The position numbers were made by a program, and so were the translations under genes. Below, piece by piece: positions 1 through 8,940 of a DNA stretch of 28,495 nt. The stretch is from positions 1-28,495 of the forward strand of contig CAKSUD010000018.1 of NCBI GenBank assembly GCA_934500865.1. The letters run 5' to 3'. Below the pieces are notes generated by a model, which made no database searches, was not told the origin of the DNA, and was given only the letters and a program-made list of their open reading frames with translations. Every line of letters starts with the position of its first letter. The stretch's first letter is position 1. The DNA comes from an uncultured Clostridia bacterium. Lineage in GTDB: Bacteria > Bacillota > Clostridia > TANB77 > RGIG9151.

Positions 1-1884
1 TGTAGATTTACCTGCCATATTAGGTCCGGTTAATATATCTATTTCATTTTCGTCAAAGTCCAAAAACGTATCGTTTGGAACAAACTCTCCCGAAGCCAAA
101 CATTTCTCCACAACAGGATGTCTTCCATCTTTGATATCAATTATGCCAGAATTATCAACTATAGGCTTTACATATCCATTTTTCTCAGCAGTTTCTGCTA
201 GTGACACCAAAGTATCTGTCTGTGCAATAATAGATGCAATTCTTTGTAACTTTTCAACCTGAGATGCAACATATTCTCTTACCTTGCAAAACAATTCATA
301 CTCCAGCACTATTATTTTTTCTTCTGCACCCAAAATCGTTTCTTCAATTTCTTTTAATTCTTCGGTAATATATCTTTCTTTATCTGATAAAGTCTGTTTT
401 CTTATATATGTGGATGGAACTAAATCAAAATAAGATTTAGTTACCTCTATATAGTACCCAAACACTTTATTAAAGCTAACTTTTAGGCTTTTAATACCTG
501 TTTTTTCACGTTCTCTTGCCTCTATCTCAGCAATTATAGACTTACCGTTAGTTCCGGCATATCTTAACTTGTCCACTTCATCGTTATAACCGGTCTTAAT
601 AATATTTCCGTCTTTTGTGCTAATCGGCGGTTCATCAACAATAGCCTTGTCTATTATATCTACAACATCCTCTGCTAATTCCAAATTATCGTTTAGTTCA
701 TTTAACAGTTGATTATCAAATTGAGCCAAAATTTCTTTTACCTCAGGTAATTTCATTAATGAAAGCTTTAATGCAACTAAATCTCTGCCGTTTGCACTAC
801 CATATACAACACGTCCGCTAAGACGCTCTATATCATAAATCTTATTTAATTTTTCAATTACATCAGACCTTAAAATAGGATTATTTTTAAGTACCTCAAC
901 CGCGCTATTTCTCTTATTAATTTTATTCACATCAATAAGAGGTCTCTCAAGCCAACTATGTATCATTCTTGCTCCCATAGCTGTATTTGTATTATCAACT
1001 ACCCACAGTAGCGTACCCTTTCTGTTCTTTTCGCGCATTGTTTCGGTAATTTCCAAGTTACGTCTTGTAGACATATCTATGCTCATATACTTTTCTGACT
1101 CATATACATCTAAATTATTTATATGCTCCAAATTAGCCTTTTGGATTTCAGAAAGGTATCTAAGTAGCGCACCTGTTGAAATATATGCAAGTGAAAACCT
1201 TTCTTTATTTTCACTAAAATTCTCAATATGCTTTTTTATTAAAGTAATAGCCTCACCCCTGTCAAAGAACTCATCTTCTGCCATAGAAATAAAACTGTTA
1301 AATCTCTTCCTAATTGAGCTTATTTCTGCTTCTTCATAAAATAGGGCTGAATTTACAACAATTTCAGATGGCTTTATTCTAGCTAGTTCATCAATCAAAC
1401 TCATAAAGCTTCCGCCACCTAAAAACTCGGTGCAAGAAATCTCACCGGTGGTAACATCTGCACTTGCCAGACCAAAATTAACACCTAATTTATATATAGC
1501 ACAAATGTAATTATTATTCTTTTCATCAAGCATTATACTGTCTATAACTGTACCCGGTGTAACAACTCTTATTATATCGCGCTTAACCAGTCCTTTAGCA
1601 AATCTCGGGTCTTCCATCTGTTCACAAATAGCGACTTTATGTCCTTTTTTAACCAGTCTCGATATATATGTCTCCGCAGCATGATAAGGAACGCCACACA
1701 TAGGTGCACGTTCCTCCTGTCCACAGTCTTTTCCGGTTAATGTAAGTTCGAGTTCACGAGATGCCAAAATAGCATCGTCGAAAAACATTTCATAGAAGTC
1801 TCCTACTCTAAAAAACATAATAGAATCTTTATTTTGTTCTTTCATCTCCAAATATTGCTTCATCATCGGTGTCATTTCTGCCAT
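1..1884 (-). CDS. mutS: DNA mismatch repair protein MutS, partial (first 628 residues)
   Basis: MutS binds mismatched DNA and, with MutL, starts repair. The gene runs off the left edge, so only the N-terminal 628 residues are seen. Translation shows the mismatch-reading motif GDFYE (Phe30-Tyr31-Glu32), followed by the connector, lever and clamp regions. The last nine codons spell GPNMAGKST, the Walker A loop, so the edge falls inside the ATPase domain. Two in-frame ATGs exist, at 1893 and 1884. The AAGGAG lies 1 nt before the first and 9 nt before the second, so I chose 1884, which gives the usual start MAEMTPMMKQYL. It lies 21 nt downstream of the HExxH protein gene. The miaB-mutS order is common in Clostridia, and mutL would be expected next, outside the window. 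Confidence 0.97.
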   Translation of the reverse strand, partial: MAEMTPMMKQYLEMKEQNKDSIMFFRVGDFYEMFFDDAILASRELELTLTGKDCGQEERAPMCGVPYHAAETYISRLVKKGHKVAICEQMEDPRFAKGLVKRDIIRVVTPGTVIDSIMLDEKNNNYICAIYKLGVNFGLASADVTTGEISCTEFLGGGSFMSLIDELARIKPSEIVVNSALFYEEAEISSIRKRFNSFISMAEDEFFDRGEAITLIKKHIENFSENKERFSLAYISTGALLRYLSEIQKANLEHINNLDVYESEKYMSIDMSTRRNLEITETMREKNRKGTLLWVVDNTNTAMGARMIHSWLERPLIDVNKINKRNSAVEVLKNNPILRSDVIEKLNKIYDIERLSGRVVYGSANGRDLVALKLSLMKLPEVKEILAQFDNQLLNELNDNLELAEDVVDIIDKAIVDEPPISTKDGNIIKTGYNDEVDKLRYAGTNGKSIIAEIEAREREKTGIKSLKVSFNKVFGYYIEVTKSYFDLVPSTYIRKQTLSDKERYITEELKEIEETILGAEEKIIVLEYELFCKVREYVASQVEKLQRIASIIAQTDTLVSLAETAEKNGYVKPIVDNSGIIDIKDGRHPVVEKCLASGEFVPNDTFLDFDENEIDILTGPNMAGKST

Positions 1885-1905
1885 TTTTTCCATTCTCCTT
1901 CTAGC

Positions 1906-3690
1906 CTATCTACATCTACTTTCTCTACTTCTTTGATTAACTTTAGGAAGTTCTTCACTTAGTAATTTTATTTTTTCAGCATTATCTCCAAAACCTTTTA
2001 TATATTCTTTGTATTTTCCTTGTTCAGCCTCAGTCTCGGGATATGTTTTACTCTTCTTTCCATTTGCTATACATTGCTTTAAATAACCGCTTCTATCCAT
2101 TTCAAGTTGTGCCATAAGCTTATTTACATCAGGTACTGCCAAAAATTCAGTAAAAAAATCATGCTTGCTATCGCGTGTCAAAATCTTGGCTGCTTTTAAA
2201 ATCTGTGCAATTTTAGTAACTTCCTCATTGCCAAACTCATTCTTTTTACCCTCTTCTACCGTTTTATTCTTCATAAAACCTTCAAAGCGATTAAAGTACA
2301 ATGCATCAATTACTTCATCTATATCAGCTTTTTCATTAAAAGCTCTATTTTCATAATTTTCTTCACTTTCAAAAGCATCATAAATACTAATAAGAGAATT
2401 AGCAAAAAGACTTCTTCTGTTTTTCATATCTTTTTCCAGGATTTCTCTTGTCCCTCTTATATGACCGCCTTCTCTTAACAATTTATCTGCAATTTTGTTA
2501 AATGTACAACCATTTTCAAACCTAACAATTGCATTAACTTGTGACTTAAGTTCGCCATTTACCTGCTTTTCATCTTCAAGTAGCATTTGCGACATATTCA
2601 TTTCTTTAGCAAATCTTATACATTCTGTCTTATCCTTGGCTTTTTCATTAAAATACTGTTCCATACCATTTAAGTACTCTAATAAAGTATTCACACCAAA
2701 TCTGCCCGCAATCTTCTTATATTCCTCTTCATTAGACTGAGCTATTAGCGGACACATTACCTCATAATAAAATTTTGTGCAATTGCTATACTCTTGGTGC
2801 AGTAAAATAGTATTTCCGATTTTTCTATCTAATGAATAATATTTACGCATAATGTTTCTGCCATCTTCTATCATCTGCTCAAACACTTGCTCTAAATCTT
2901 TTTTCTTTCCATTTTCATTATAGACTTTTTGAAGTATAGGGTAATTATATAAAGTTTTAGGATATCTCTTTACATACAAATCGCACATTCCCCTAAAAAA
3001 TGTATCGCGGTTTTCCATTTTCCCTTTTTCATATATTTTACCAATTTTTGAGTTAGTAAAGCTAATATCGTTAGCCTCTTTTATCTTTGAAATTATATCT
3101 TCCGGAATCTCTCCATAAAGCAAATCAGACATATTAAATCTTCCCCAAATGTCCGCATACGCCTCAGAGGTTAGTCTATCATAATTAAAATCATAAAAAG
3201 ACTCATCGGCAGCTGATTTTAGCACCATTTCATATGCCATCTCCAAAACTTCCGGTCTTAATCTACTACGATTTATAAAAGTTTTTTGCTTAGAATGTTC
3301 AACTTCGTGATAGATAGAAAGTAACATATCGCTTAAGCCTAAAATTCTTTTTTCCTTATCACCGGACCTAAAAAACTTTTGGTAAAAATACTCTACATTA
3401 ATCCATATACAAGTATCTTTAGTTATGTCCTCGGCCTCGCTAGAAAAGCCTAATGTAACTTCTTCGTCATCAATTTCTTCATTGTCTAAACTAGGTAAAG
3501 TCTCATCATTCTCTTGAAATTCCAATTTAATTCTGTATGCTCCACACTCAAGTTCAGCCAATTCTTTAACTGACGTCTTTAGCATATTAAAATCTTCCTC
3601 GTTTAAAGGTCTCTCATTTAAAATATCCGCAAGTCTTTTTACAATCTCTCTTTGTTTTTCTTCATTCCCCTTGATACTAACGCTTTCCAC
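1906..3690 (-). CDS. Uncharacterised 594-aa protein with thermolysin-like HExxH...E motif
   Basis: I do not recognise this as a named family. The protein is 594 residues, highly charged and mostly helical in appearance. It has no signal peptide or membrane segment, so it is probably cytoplasmic. Residues 128-132 read HEVEH, followed 44 residues later by SEAYADIWG (Glu176). The spacing and the second motif resemble the gluzincin metallopeptidases, where thermolysin has HExxH and NEAISDIFG. His128, His132 and Glu176 would be the zinc ligands and Glu129 the catalytic base. The C-terminal 400 residues show no motif I know. The start is GTG with a GGGGG site 9 nt upstream; no better in-frame start is seen nearby. 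It is inserted between miaB and mutS with short gaps (25 and 21 nt), so it is probably co-transcribed. Peptidase activity is an inference; the motif could be structural. Confidence 0.8.
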   Translation of the reverse strand: MESVSIKGNEEKQREIVKRLADILNERPLNEEDFNMLKTSVKELAELECGAYRIKLEFQENDETLPSLDNEEIDDEEVTLGFSSEAEDITKDTCIWINVEYFYQKFFRSGDKEKRILGLSDMLLSIYHEVEHSKQKTFINRSRLRPEVLEMAYEMVLKSAADESFYDFNYDRLTSEAYADIWGRFNMSDLLYGEIPEDIISKIKEANDISFTNSKIGKIYEKGKMENRDTFFRGMCDLYVKRYPKTLYNYPILQKVYNENGKKKDLEQVFEQMIEDGRNIMRKYYSLDRKIGNTILLHQEYSNCTKFYYEVMCPLIAQSNEEEYKKIAGRFGVNTLLEYLNGMEQYFNEKAKDKTECIRFAKEMNMSQMLLEDEKQVNGELKSQVNAIVRFENGCTFNKIADKLLREGGHIRGTREILEKDMKNRRSLFANSLISIYDAFESEENYENRAFNEKADIDEVIDALYFNRFEGFMKNKTVEEGKKNEFGNEEVTKIAQILKAAKILTRDSKHDFFTEFLAVPDVNKLMAQLEMDRSGYLKQCIANGKKSKTYPETEAEQGKYKEYIKGFGDNAEKIKLLSEELPKVNQRSRESRCR

Positions 3691-3715
3691 TAACTTTATC
3701 CCCCGCTCTTTTAAG

Positions 3716-5119
3716 TTATTGTACTTTTATTTTCCCCGTTAAATACCACTTTCTCTGCTCCGTAATTTCTAAATCTATCATATTTCCAATAAGTTCATCC
3801 GAACCTTCAAAATTAACGACCTTACCGCCGTCTGTTCTTCCGGTTAATGTATTCTCATTAGTCTTACTATGACCTTCAACTAAAACTTTTTGAACTGTTC
3901 CTACTAATTTTGCATTCTCTTCTTCTAAAATTTCATTAACAACATTAATGAGTCTTCCGATTCTCTCAGTTTTTATCTTCTCATCTACTTGGTCCTCCAT
4001 TCTAGCCGCTGGAGTTCCTTCTCTCTTTGAATATACAAACGTAAATGCTGAATAATATCTTACCTTCTTTACAACATCCATTGTATCTAAAAAGTCTTCT
4101 TCAGTTTCACCAGGGAAACCAACAATTATGTCCGTTGTAAACAGTACATCAGGAATTTTATTTCTTATTTTTTCAACTAAGCTTAAATATTGCTCCTTTG
4201 TATATTTTCTATTCATTCTTTTTAGAATACTACTGCTACCGGATTGCAATGGTAAATGTAGACATCTAGAAATCTTTGGCTCTATTGCTATCAAATCAAT
4301 TAGCTCGTCTGAGAAATCCTTAGGATGAGGACTAACAAATCTTATTCTCTCAATTCCCTCAATCTTAGCTACTTTTTCTAAAAGTTTAGCAAACGACATA
4401 GGGTTCTCCAGATCTTTACCATAAGAATTTACATTCTGACCAAGCAAAGTAATTTCCTTATATCCGTCTTTGGCTAACTGTTTAACCTCTTTAACAATAT
4501 TCTCAGGTTCTCTGCTTCTCTCTCTTCCTCTTACATACGGCACTATGCAATATGAACAAAAATTATTGCAACCATACATAATAGTAACAGACGCCTTTAT
4601 ATTGCTATCTCTTTTAATCGGCATATCCTCGGCAATCGTGCCATCAATATCCCAAATTTCAATAACCTTCTTTTCCTCAGTTATAGACTTATACAAAAGT
4701 TCAGGAAATTGATATAAATTATGCGTACCAAAAATTATATCTAAATGCTGTCCATGAGTCTTATTAAACTTTTCAACCATATGAGGCTCTTGTGCCATAC
4801 AACCACCAAGAGCAATAACCATATCCGGTTTACTACGCTTTAATGACTTAAAGTATCCCAACTGCCCCAAAATTTTATCCTCAGCATTCTCTCTAACACA
4901 GCAAGTATTAAAAATAACTAAATCTGCCTCTTCAAGCGCTTCTGTAGCCACATAGCCCATTTTTTCTACCATACCCGAAATCTTCTCAGACTCGTTCTCA
5001 TTTAATTGGCATCCCATCGTAAAAAGATGATACTTTTTCCCCTTAACTAAATGAGTTAATTTTTCAATATATTTGTTTTGCTCATCAATTTCTTCAGTTG
5101 TTAATACCTTTATAGCCAT
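3716..5119 (-). CDS. miaB: tRNA-2-methylthio-N6-isopentenyladenosine-37 synthase MiaB
   Basis: A radical-SAM methylthiotransferase that adds a methylthio group to i6A37 of tRNAs reading UNN codons. The 467 residues match the family length. The N-terminal UPF0004 domain carries the cluster cysteines Cys37 (MGCQLNENES), Cys73/74 and Cys107. The radical-SAM triad is Cys184, Cys188 and Cys191 in YGCNNFCSYC, followed by the RGRERSR stretch typical of MiaB. A TRAM-like RNA-binding region occupies about the last 65 residues. The ATG has a GGG-containing site about 6 nt upstream. It starts 12 nt after the MazF-like gene and is followed after 25 nt by the HExxH gene. The related MtaB and RimO are less likely, because the motif sequence and the mutS neighbourhood fit MiaB. 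Confidence 0.96.
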   Translation of the reverse strand: MAIKVLTTEEIDEQNKYIEKLTHLVKGKKYHLFTMGCQLNENESEKISGMVEKMGYVATEALEEADLVIFNTCCVRENAEDKILGQLGYFKSLKRSKPDMVIALGGCMAQEPHMVEKFNKTHGQHLDIIFGTHNLYQFPELLYKSITEEKKVIEIWDIDGTIAEDMPIKRDSNIKASVTIMYGCNNFCSYCIVPYVRGRERSREPENIVKEVKQLAKDGYKEITLLGQNVNSYGKDLENPMSFAKLLEKVAKIEGIERIRFVSPHPKDFSDELIDLIAIEPKISRCLHLPLQSGSSSILKRMNRKYTKEQYLSLVEKIRNKIPDVLFTTDIIVGFPGETEEDFLDTMDVVKKVRYYSAFTFVYSKREGTPAARMEDQVDEKIKTERIGRLINVVNEILEEENAKLVGTVQKVLVEGHSKTNENTLTGRTDGGKVVNFEGSDELIGNMIDLEITEQRKWYLTGKIKVQ

Positions 5120-5131
5120 TTTTACACCCTT

Positions 5132-5605
5132 TCACTTATTCTCTACTAAATTATCATAAAAACTTTTCTTGTATTCCTCTATTTTATCCATATCAACTGT
5201 ACCAATCTTAAAAATTATTTGTTCGTTTAAAATTTTATATATTACATCCGTCTTTACTATACTATCTTTTTTCAATTCTTTATTAGTTTTAAATCTTAAT
5301 TTGTCCAAATTAGATGATAAAAGCATCCCAAAATTTTCTATAGGCACTGCCGTATTATCCTTATCTATTATTACAAAGAAATGATTATTACCTGCTTTAC
5401 CATTAGAATACATATATTCTTTAACAAATACGATATCACCAATTTCATATTCAACACCATAAGTTACTGTTTCTTCTCTTAATACATTCTCTATTTTTCC
5501 TTTATGCCATTCTTCCTCAATAGGAAATTCTTCAAAAGCTTCTTTAATATCTCTAACTTTATTGTACTTATAGGCTATTTTTAAAAAATCACTCACTTCT
5601 TTCAC
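5132..5605 (-). CDS. MazF/PemK-like protein with extra N-terminal segment
   Basis: The C-terminal 110 residues look like a PemK/MazF (CcdB-fold) toxin, the family of mRNA endonucleases. They contain EIGDIVFVKEY, a glycine-rich turn, HFFVIIDKD, then DSIVKTDVIYKI and a terminal FKIGTVD..KIEEYKKS stretch, matching the family order. The usual Arg after the first loop is absent (NNHFF instead), so catalysis is uncertain. About 45 residues precede this domain, including DIKEAFEEFPIEEEWHKGK, which looks like the C-terminal part of a small antitoxin fused in frame; this is inference from pattern. An ATG at 5626 sits inside or before the GGGGGGAG ribosome site. The GTG at 5605 has that site 6 nt upstream and is my preferred start, giving 157 residues. 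No separate antitoxin gene is adjacent. It lies between gatB and miaB. Confidence 0.7.
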   Translation of the reverse strand: MKEVSDFLKIAYKYNKVRDIKEAFEEFPIEEEWHKGKIENVLREETVTYGVEYEIGDIVFVKEYMYSNGKAGNNHFFVIIDKDNTAVPIENFGMLLSSNLDKLRFKTNKELKKDSIVKTDVIYKILNEQIIFKIGTVDMDKIEEYKKSFYDNLVENK

Positions 5606-5655
5606 TCTATGCTCCCCCCTTTTCATTACGCCTATCGTTTTATTGTATTTTTTTA

Positions 5656-5691
5656 TTACCTATACAAAAAATAAATATATAATTTTTTCAT
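5656..5691 (-). CDS. Possible 11-codon ORF ahead of the MazF-like gene
   Basis: In the 138-bp gap between gatB and the MazF-like gene, an ATG lies 7 nt after GAGGGAG and opens an 11-codon frame (MKKLYIYFLYR) ending in TAA. The ribosome site is as good as those of the real genes nearby. The peptide is short, aromatic and hydrophobic with basic ends. It could be a leader peptide or just chance in AT-rich DNA. There is no evidence of expression. Confidence 0.25.
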   Translation of the reverse strand: MKKLYIYFLYR

Positions 5692-5743
5692 AATCAATCT
5701 CCCTCTTCATTTATTTCATGTATTATGATAATAAAATGTTTTC

Positions 5744-7174
5744 CTAATTATTTAATCTTTCTACAATTAACTTATTAATAACCTGTGGATTAGCCTTTCC
5801 ACGACTTTCCTTCATTACTTGCCCTACTAAAAATCCTACAACATTAGTCTTACCACGTTTGTAATCCTCTATTGATTGTGGGTTATTCACAATAACTTTG
5901 TCCACCATTTCTAAAATAGCAGACTCATCACTAACCTGTGCAAGGCCTTTTTGGGCAATTATTTCCGAAACCTTTTTGCCGGTAGCCAAAATTTCCTCAA
6001 ATACAGTCTTACCTGCTGTATTACTAATAGTGCCTTTAGTAATTTCTTTTATTAACTCAGCCAAAGTTTCAGGGCTTATTTCAATTTCATTAATAGAAAT
6101 CTCTCTTTCATTTAATACTTTAGAAATATCACCCAAAATCCAGTTACTTGCAGACTTAGGAACGGCACCGAAAGAAACTGTCTTGTCGAAATATTCAGAT
6201 AAATCTTTGCTAGACGAAATAAGTTCAGCATCGTACTCTGTCAACTTATATTCTGTTAAATACCTAGCTTTCTTTACATCAGGAAGTTCAGGTAAATTCT
6301 TTCTAATATCTTCTATGTATTCTTTCGTTAAAACTATCGGTACTAAATCCGGCTCTGGGAAATATCTATAATCTTGAGCATTTTCCTTAGTTCTCATAAC
6401 AACGCTTTCGCCTTTATCTTCATCCCATCTTCTAGTTTCTTGATGTATTTCTCCACCATTTTCTACTACTTCAATTTGTCTCTTAATCTCAGTATCAATA
6501 GCGTGTCCGGTTGCACTAAATGAGCTTATGTTCTTCATTTCAGTTCTCATACCGAATTTGTCTGAACCTTTAGGCATAATTGAAACGTTAACGTCACATC
6601 TTAGTGAACCTTCTTGCATTTTACAGTCAGACACCTCTATGTATTTTAATATAGTTCTAATCTTTTCAAGTAGTGCCTTAGCTTCATCAGAATTTCTCAT
6701 ATCCGGCTCAGTTACGATTTCAATAAGTGGAACTCCGCATCTGTTCATATCTACTAATGTACCATTGCCCCAAGCATTATGAAGTAACTTTCCGGCATCT
6801 TCCTCTATGTGAATTCTTGTAATTCCGATTCTCTTAGTTGTACCATTTACCTCTACATCCAAGTAACCATTCTTACAAAGTGGCAAATCATATTGAGAAA
6901 TTTGATATGCTTTAGGTAAATCAGGATAAAAATAGTTTTTTCTATCTTGTTTGCTAAATAGTGAAATTTCACAATTCATAGCAAGTCCGGCCTTTACCGC
7001 ATATTCAACAACTTTTTTATTCATAATCGGCAATGTACCGGGCATACCTGTACATATTGGACAGCAATGTGTATTTACATCGCCCCCAAATTCTGTTGTA
7101 CAATTACAAAATATCTTAGTCTTTGTAGCTAACTCTGAATGTATCTCTAAACCTATAACACTTTCGTATTCCAT
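5744..7174 (-). CDS. gatB: Asp/Glu-tRNA(Asn/Gln) amidotransferase subunit B
   Basis: GatB is the kinase and tRNA-binding subunit of GatCAB. It activates the misacylated Glu-tRNA(Gln) or Asp-tRNA(Asn) with ATP before GatA-derived ammonia amidates it. The sequence opens with MEYESVIGLEIHSELAT, the family signature, and continues with a four-cysteine zinc site (FCNC ... CCPIC), KQDRKNYFYPDLPKAYQISQ and EDAGK. A YqeY-like helical tail occupies about the last 150 residues and ends in the usual VGFLVGQVMKESRGKANP. An upstream ATG at 7195 lies inside the end of gatA, but the ATG at 7174 has AGGAG 7 nt upstream and matches the normal N-terminus (476 aa). It follows gatA after 10 nt. Confidence 0.97.
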   Translation of the reverse strand: MEYESVIGLEIHSELATKTKIFCNCTTEFGGDVNTHCCPICTGMPGTLPIMNKKVVEYAVKAGLAMNCEISLFSKQDRKNYFYPDLPKAYQISQYDLPLCKNGYLDVEVNGTTKRIGITRIHIEEDAGKLLHNAWGNGTLVDMNRCGVPLIEIVTEPDMRNSDEAKALLEKIRTILKYIEVSDCKMQEGSLRCDVNVSIMPKGSDKFGMRTEMKNISSFSATGHAIDTEIKRQIEVVENGGEIHQETRRWDEDKGESVVMRTKENAQDYRYFPEPDLVPIVLTKEYIEDIRKNLPELPDVKKARYLTEYKLTEYDAELISSSKDLSEYFDKTVSFGAVPKSASNWILGDISKVLNEREISINEIEISPETLAELIKEITKGTISNTAGKTVFEEILATGKKVSEIIAQKGLAQVSDESAILEMVDKVIVNNPQSIEDYKRGKTNVVGFLVGQVMKESRGKANPQVINKLIVERLNN

Positions 7175-7184
7175 ATTCTCACTC

Positions 7185-8612
7185 CTACTCTTCACACTTA
7201 CGTGCGACTCTTAAAATTGTCTTTTCATCAAAAGCTTTACCTATAATCTGAATACCTATTGGAAGTCCTTTGCTATCCTTTGCAACAGGTACAGAAATTG
7301 CTGGAACACCGGCAATATTTACAGGAACCGTACAAACATCTGATAAATACATTTCAAGTGGATTCTCAGACTTTTCACCAATCTTAAAAGCTGTTGTAGG
7401 AGCAGTTGGTCCGATGATAACATCATACTTACTAAAAGCTTTATTAAACTCATTTATTACCAAAGTTCTAGCCTTTAGTGCCTTTTTATAATAAGCATCA
7501 TAGTAACCTGAGCTTAAAACATAAGTGCCAAGCATAATTCTTCTCTTTACTTCCGGGCCAAATCCTTCACTTCTACTATTTTCATATAAATCATTTAATG
7601 TATCTGAGTTTTTACTTCTATATCCATACTTTACTCCATCAAATCTAGACAAATTTGAACTTGCCTCTGCTGAAGATAAAATATAATAAATAGACAAAGC
7701 ATAATCAACTATCGGCATTGAGAACTCTTCAACAATAGCTCCCTTTCCCTTTAATTCTTCAACCTTTTTCATAATAGCTTCTTTTACTTCCGCATTAATT
7801 CCTTCTCCAAAGAATTCACAAGGGAGTCCAATTTTTAAGCCCTTTATATCATCATTTAAGCCTTCTGTATAATCGGTAATTCCTGTATCAACAGAAGTTG
7901 CATCACTGTCATCCCTACCAGAAATAGCATTCATAACTAAAGCACAGTCAGTAACATCCTTTCCAAAAGGTCCGATTTGGTCTAATGAAGATGCAAAAGC
8001 AACAAGACCGAATCTAGAAACAGTTCCATAAGTAGGCTTTAATCCAACGATACCACAAAAAGATGCAGGTTCACGAATAGAGCCACCTGTATCAGAACCA
8101 AGTGAAATTATAGCTTCATCAGCAGCAACCGCAGCAGCAGAACCGCCACTAGAACCGCCCGGCACACATTCAGCATTGTGTGGGTTTGTAGTCTTGTAAA
8201 AAGCTGAATTCTCAGTAGAACCACCCATTGCAAACTCATCCAAGTTAGTTTTACCAATTAAAATACATTTGTTTTCATTTAGTTTTTCTATAACAGTAGC
8301 ATTATACGGAGGCACAAAATCCTCAAGCATCTTAGATGCACAAGTTGTTTTAACTCCCTTTGTACAAATATTATCTTTTATCGCAACAGGAATACCAGCT
8401 AAAACCGGCATATCCTTACCGGCATCAAACTCAGCTTGAATTTCTTCAGCTTTCTTTAATGCATTTTCTTTATCTAAAGAAATATACGCCTTAACCGTAT
8501 CTTCTCTTTCTTCAATTCTCTTAAAAACAGACTCCACTACCTTCGGAACAGTAGTTTCTTTATTTCTATACATCTTCGCAAGTTCATGCGCAGTATATTC
8601 ATACAATTCCAT
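7185..8612 (-). CDS. gatA: Asp/Glu-tRNA(Asn/Gln) amidotransferase subunit A
   Basis: GatA is the glutaminase of GatCAB, an amidase-signature enzyme that releases ammonia and channels it to GatB. The 475 residues match the family. The Ser-cis-Ser-Lys triad is complete: Lys79 (AIKDN), Ser154 in [11 protein letters not shown] and the nucleophile Ser178 in GSDTGGSIR, followed by GLKPTYG. The ATG has GGAAG 6 nt upstream. It sits 46 nt after gatC and 10 nt before gatB, in the normal C-A-B order. The presence of the complex implies that Gln- and/or Asn-tRNA are made by transamidation in this organism. Confidence 0.98.
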   Translation of the reverse strand: MELYEYTAHELAKMYRNKETTVPKVVESVFKRIEEREDTVKAYISLDKENALKKAEEIQAEFDAGKDMPVLAGIPVAIKDNICTKGVKTTCASKMLEDFVPPYNATVIEKLNENKCILIGKTNLDEFAMGGSTENSAFYKTTNPHNAECVPGGSSGGSAAAVAADEAIISLGSDTGGSIREPASFCGIVGLKPTYGTVSRFGLVAFASSLDQIGPFGKDVTDCALVMNAISGRDDSDATSVDTGITDYTEGLNDDIKGLKIGLPCEFFGEGINAEVKEAIMKKVEELKGKGAIVEEFSMPIVDYALSIYYILSSAEASSNLSRFDGVKYGYRSKNSDTLNDLYENSRSEGFGPEVKRRIMLGTYVLSSGYYDAYYKKALKARTLVINEFNKAFSKYDVIIGPTAPTTAFKIGEKSENPLEMYLSDVCTVPVNIAGVPAISVPVAKDSKGLPIGIQIIGKAFDEKTILRVARKCEE

Positions 8613-8658
8613 AATATTCTTCCTTTCTTATAGTAAAAAGTCGATTCTCTTAAGCTTT

Positions 8659-8940
8659 CTACTGAACACTTGGTACAACCAAACAACCAGCCTCTTTAAC
8701 AGGTGCATTTGCTATAATATCATTTCTATTATACGAAGGCTTTACTTCATCTTCTCTCATCACATTTTGCACCTTTAAAATGTGATTTGTAGGTTCAACA
8801 TTTTCAGTATCTAATTCGCTTATCTTATTAGCAAACTCAACAATTCCGTCCATTTGATGTGTTAATGTTTCCATTTCACTTTCAGGTATTTTTAGCTTTG
8901 CAAGTTTAGCAACATACTCAATATCCTTATTTGTTATCAT
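8659..8940 (-). CDS. gatC: Asp/Glu-tRNA(Asn/Gln) amidotransferase subunit C
   Basis: GatC is the small subunit that wraps around and stabilises GatA with GatB. The protein shows the family pattern: D-IEYVAKLAKLKI at the N-terminus, a central MDGIVEFANKISELDTENVEPT, and a C-terminal MREDEV. A start at 8961 is possible, but the ATG at 8940 has AAGGA 8 nt upstream and gives the usual N-terminus (93 aa). With this start the gene overlaps the last 14 nt of the upstream glycosyltransferase gene, which suggests translational coupling. It is the first gene of gatCAB. Confidence 0.96.
   Translation of the reverse strand: MITNKDIEYVAKLAKLKIPESEMETLTHQMDGIVEFANKISELDTENVEPTNHILKVQNVMREDEVKPSYNRNDIIANAPVKEAGCLVVPSVQ

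Noticed and set aside
6990..7130. Unusual cysteine cluster in GatB
   Set aside because: The four-cysteine zinc site near the GatB N-terminus occurs in many bacterial GatB proteins and is not novel.
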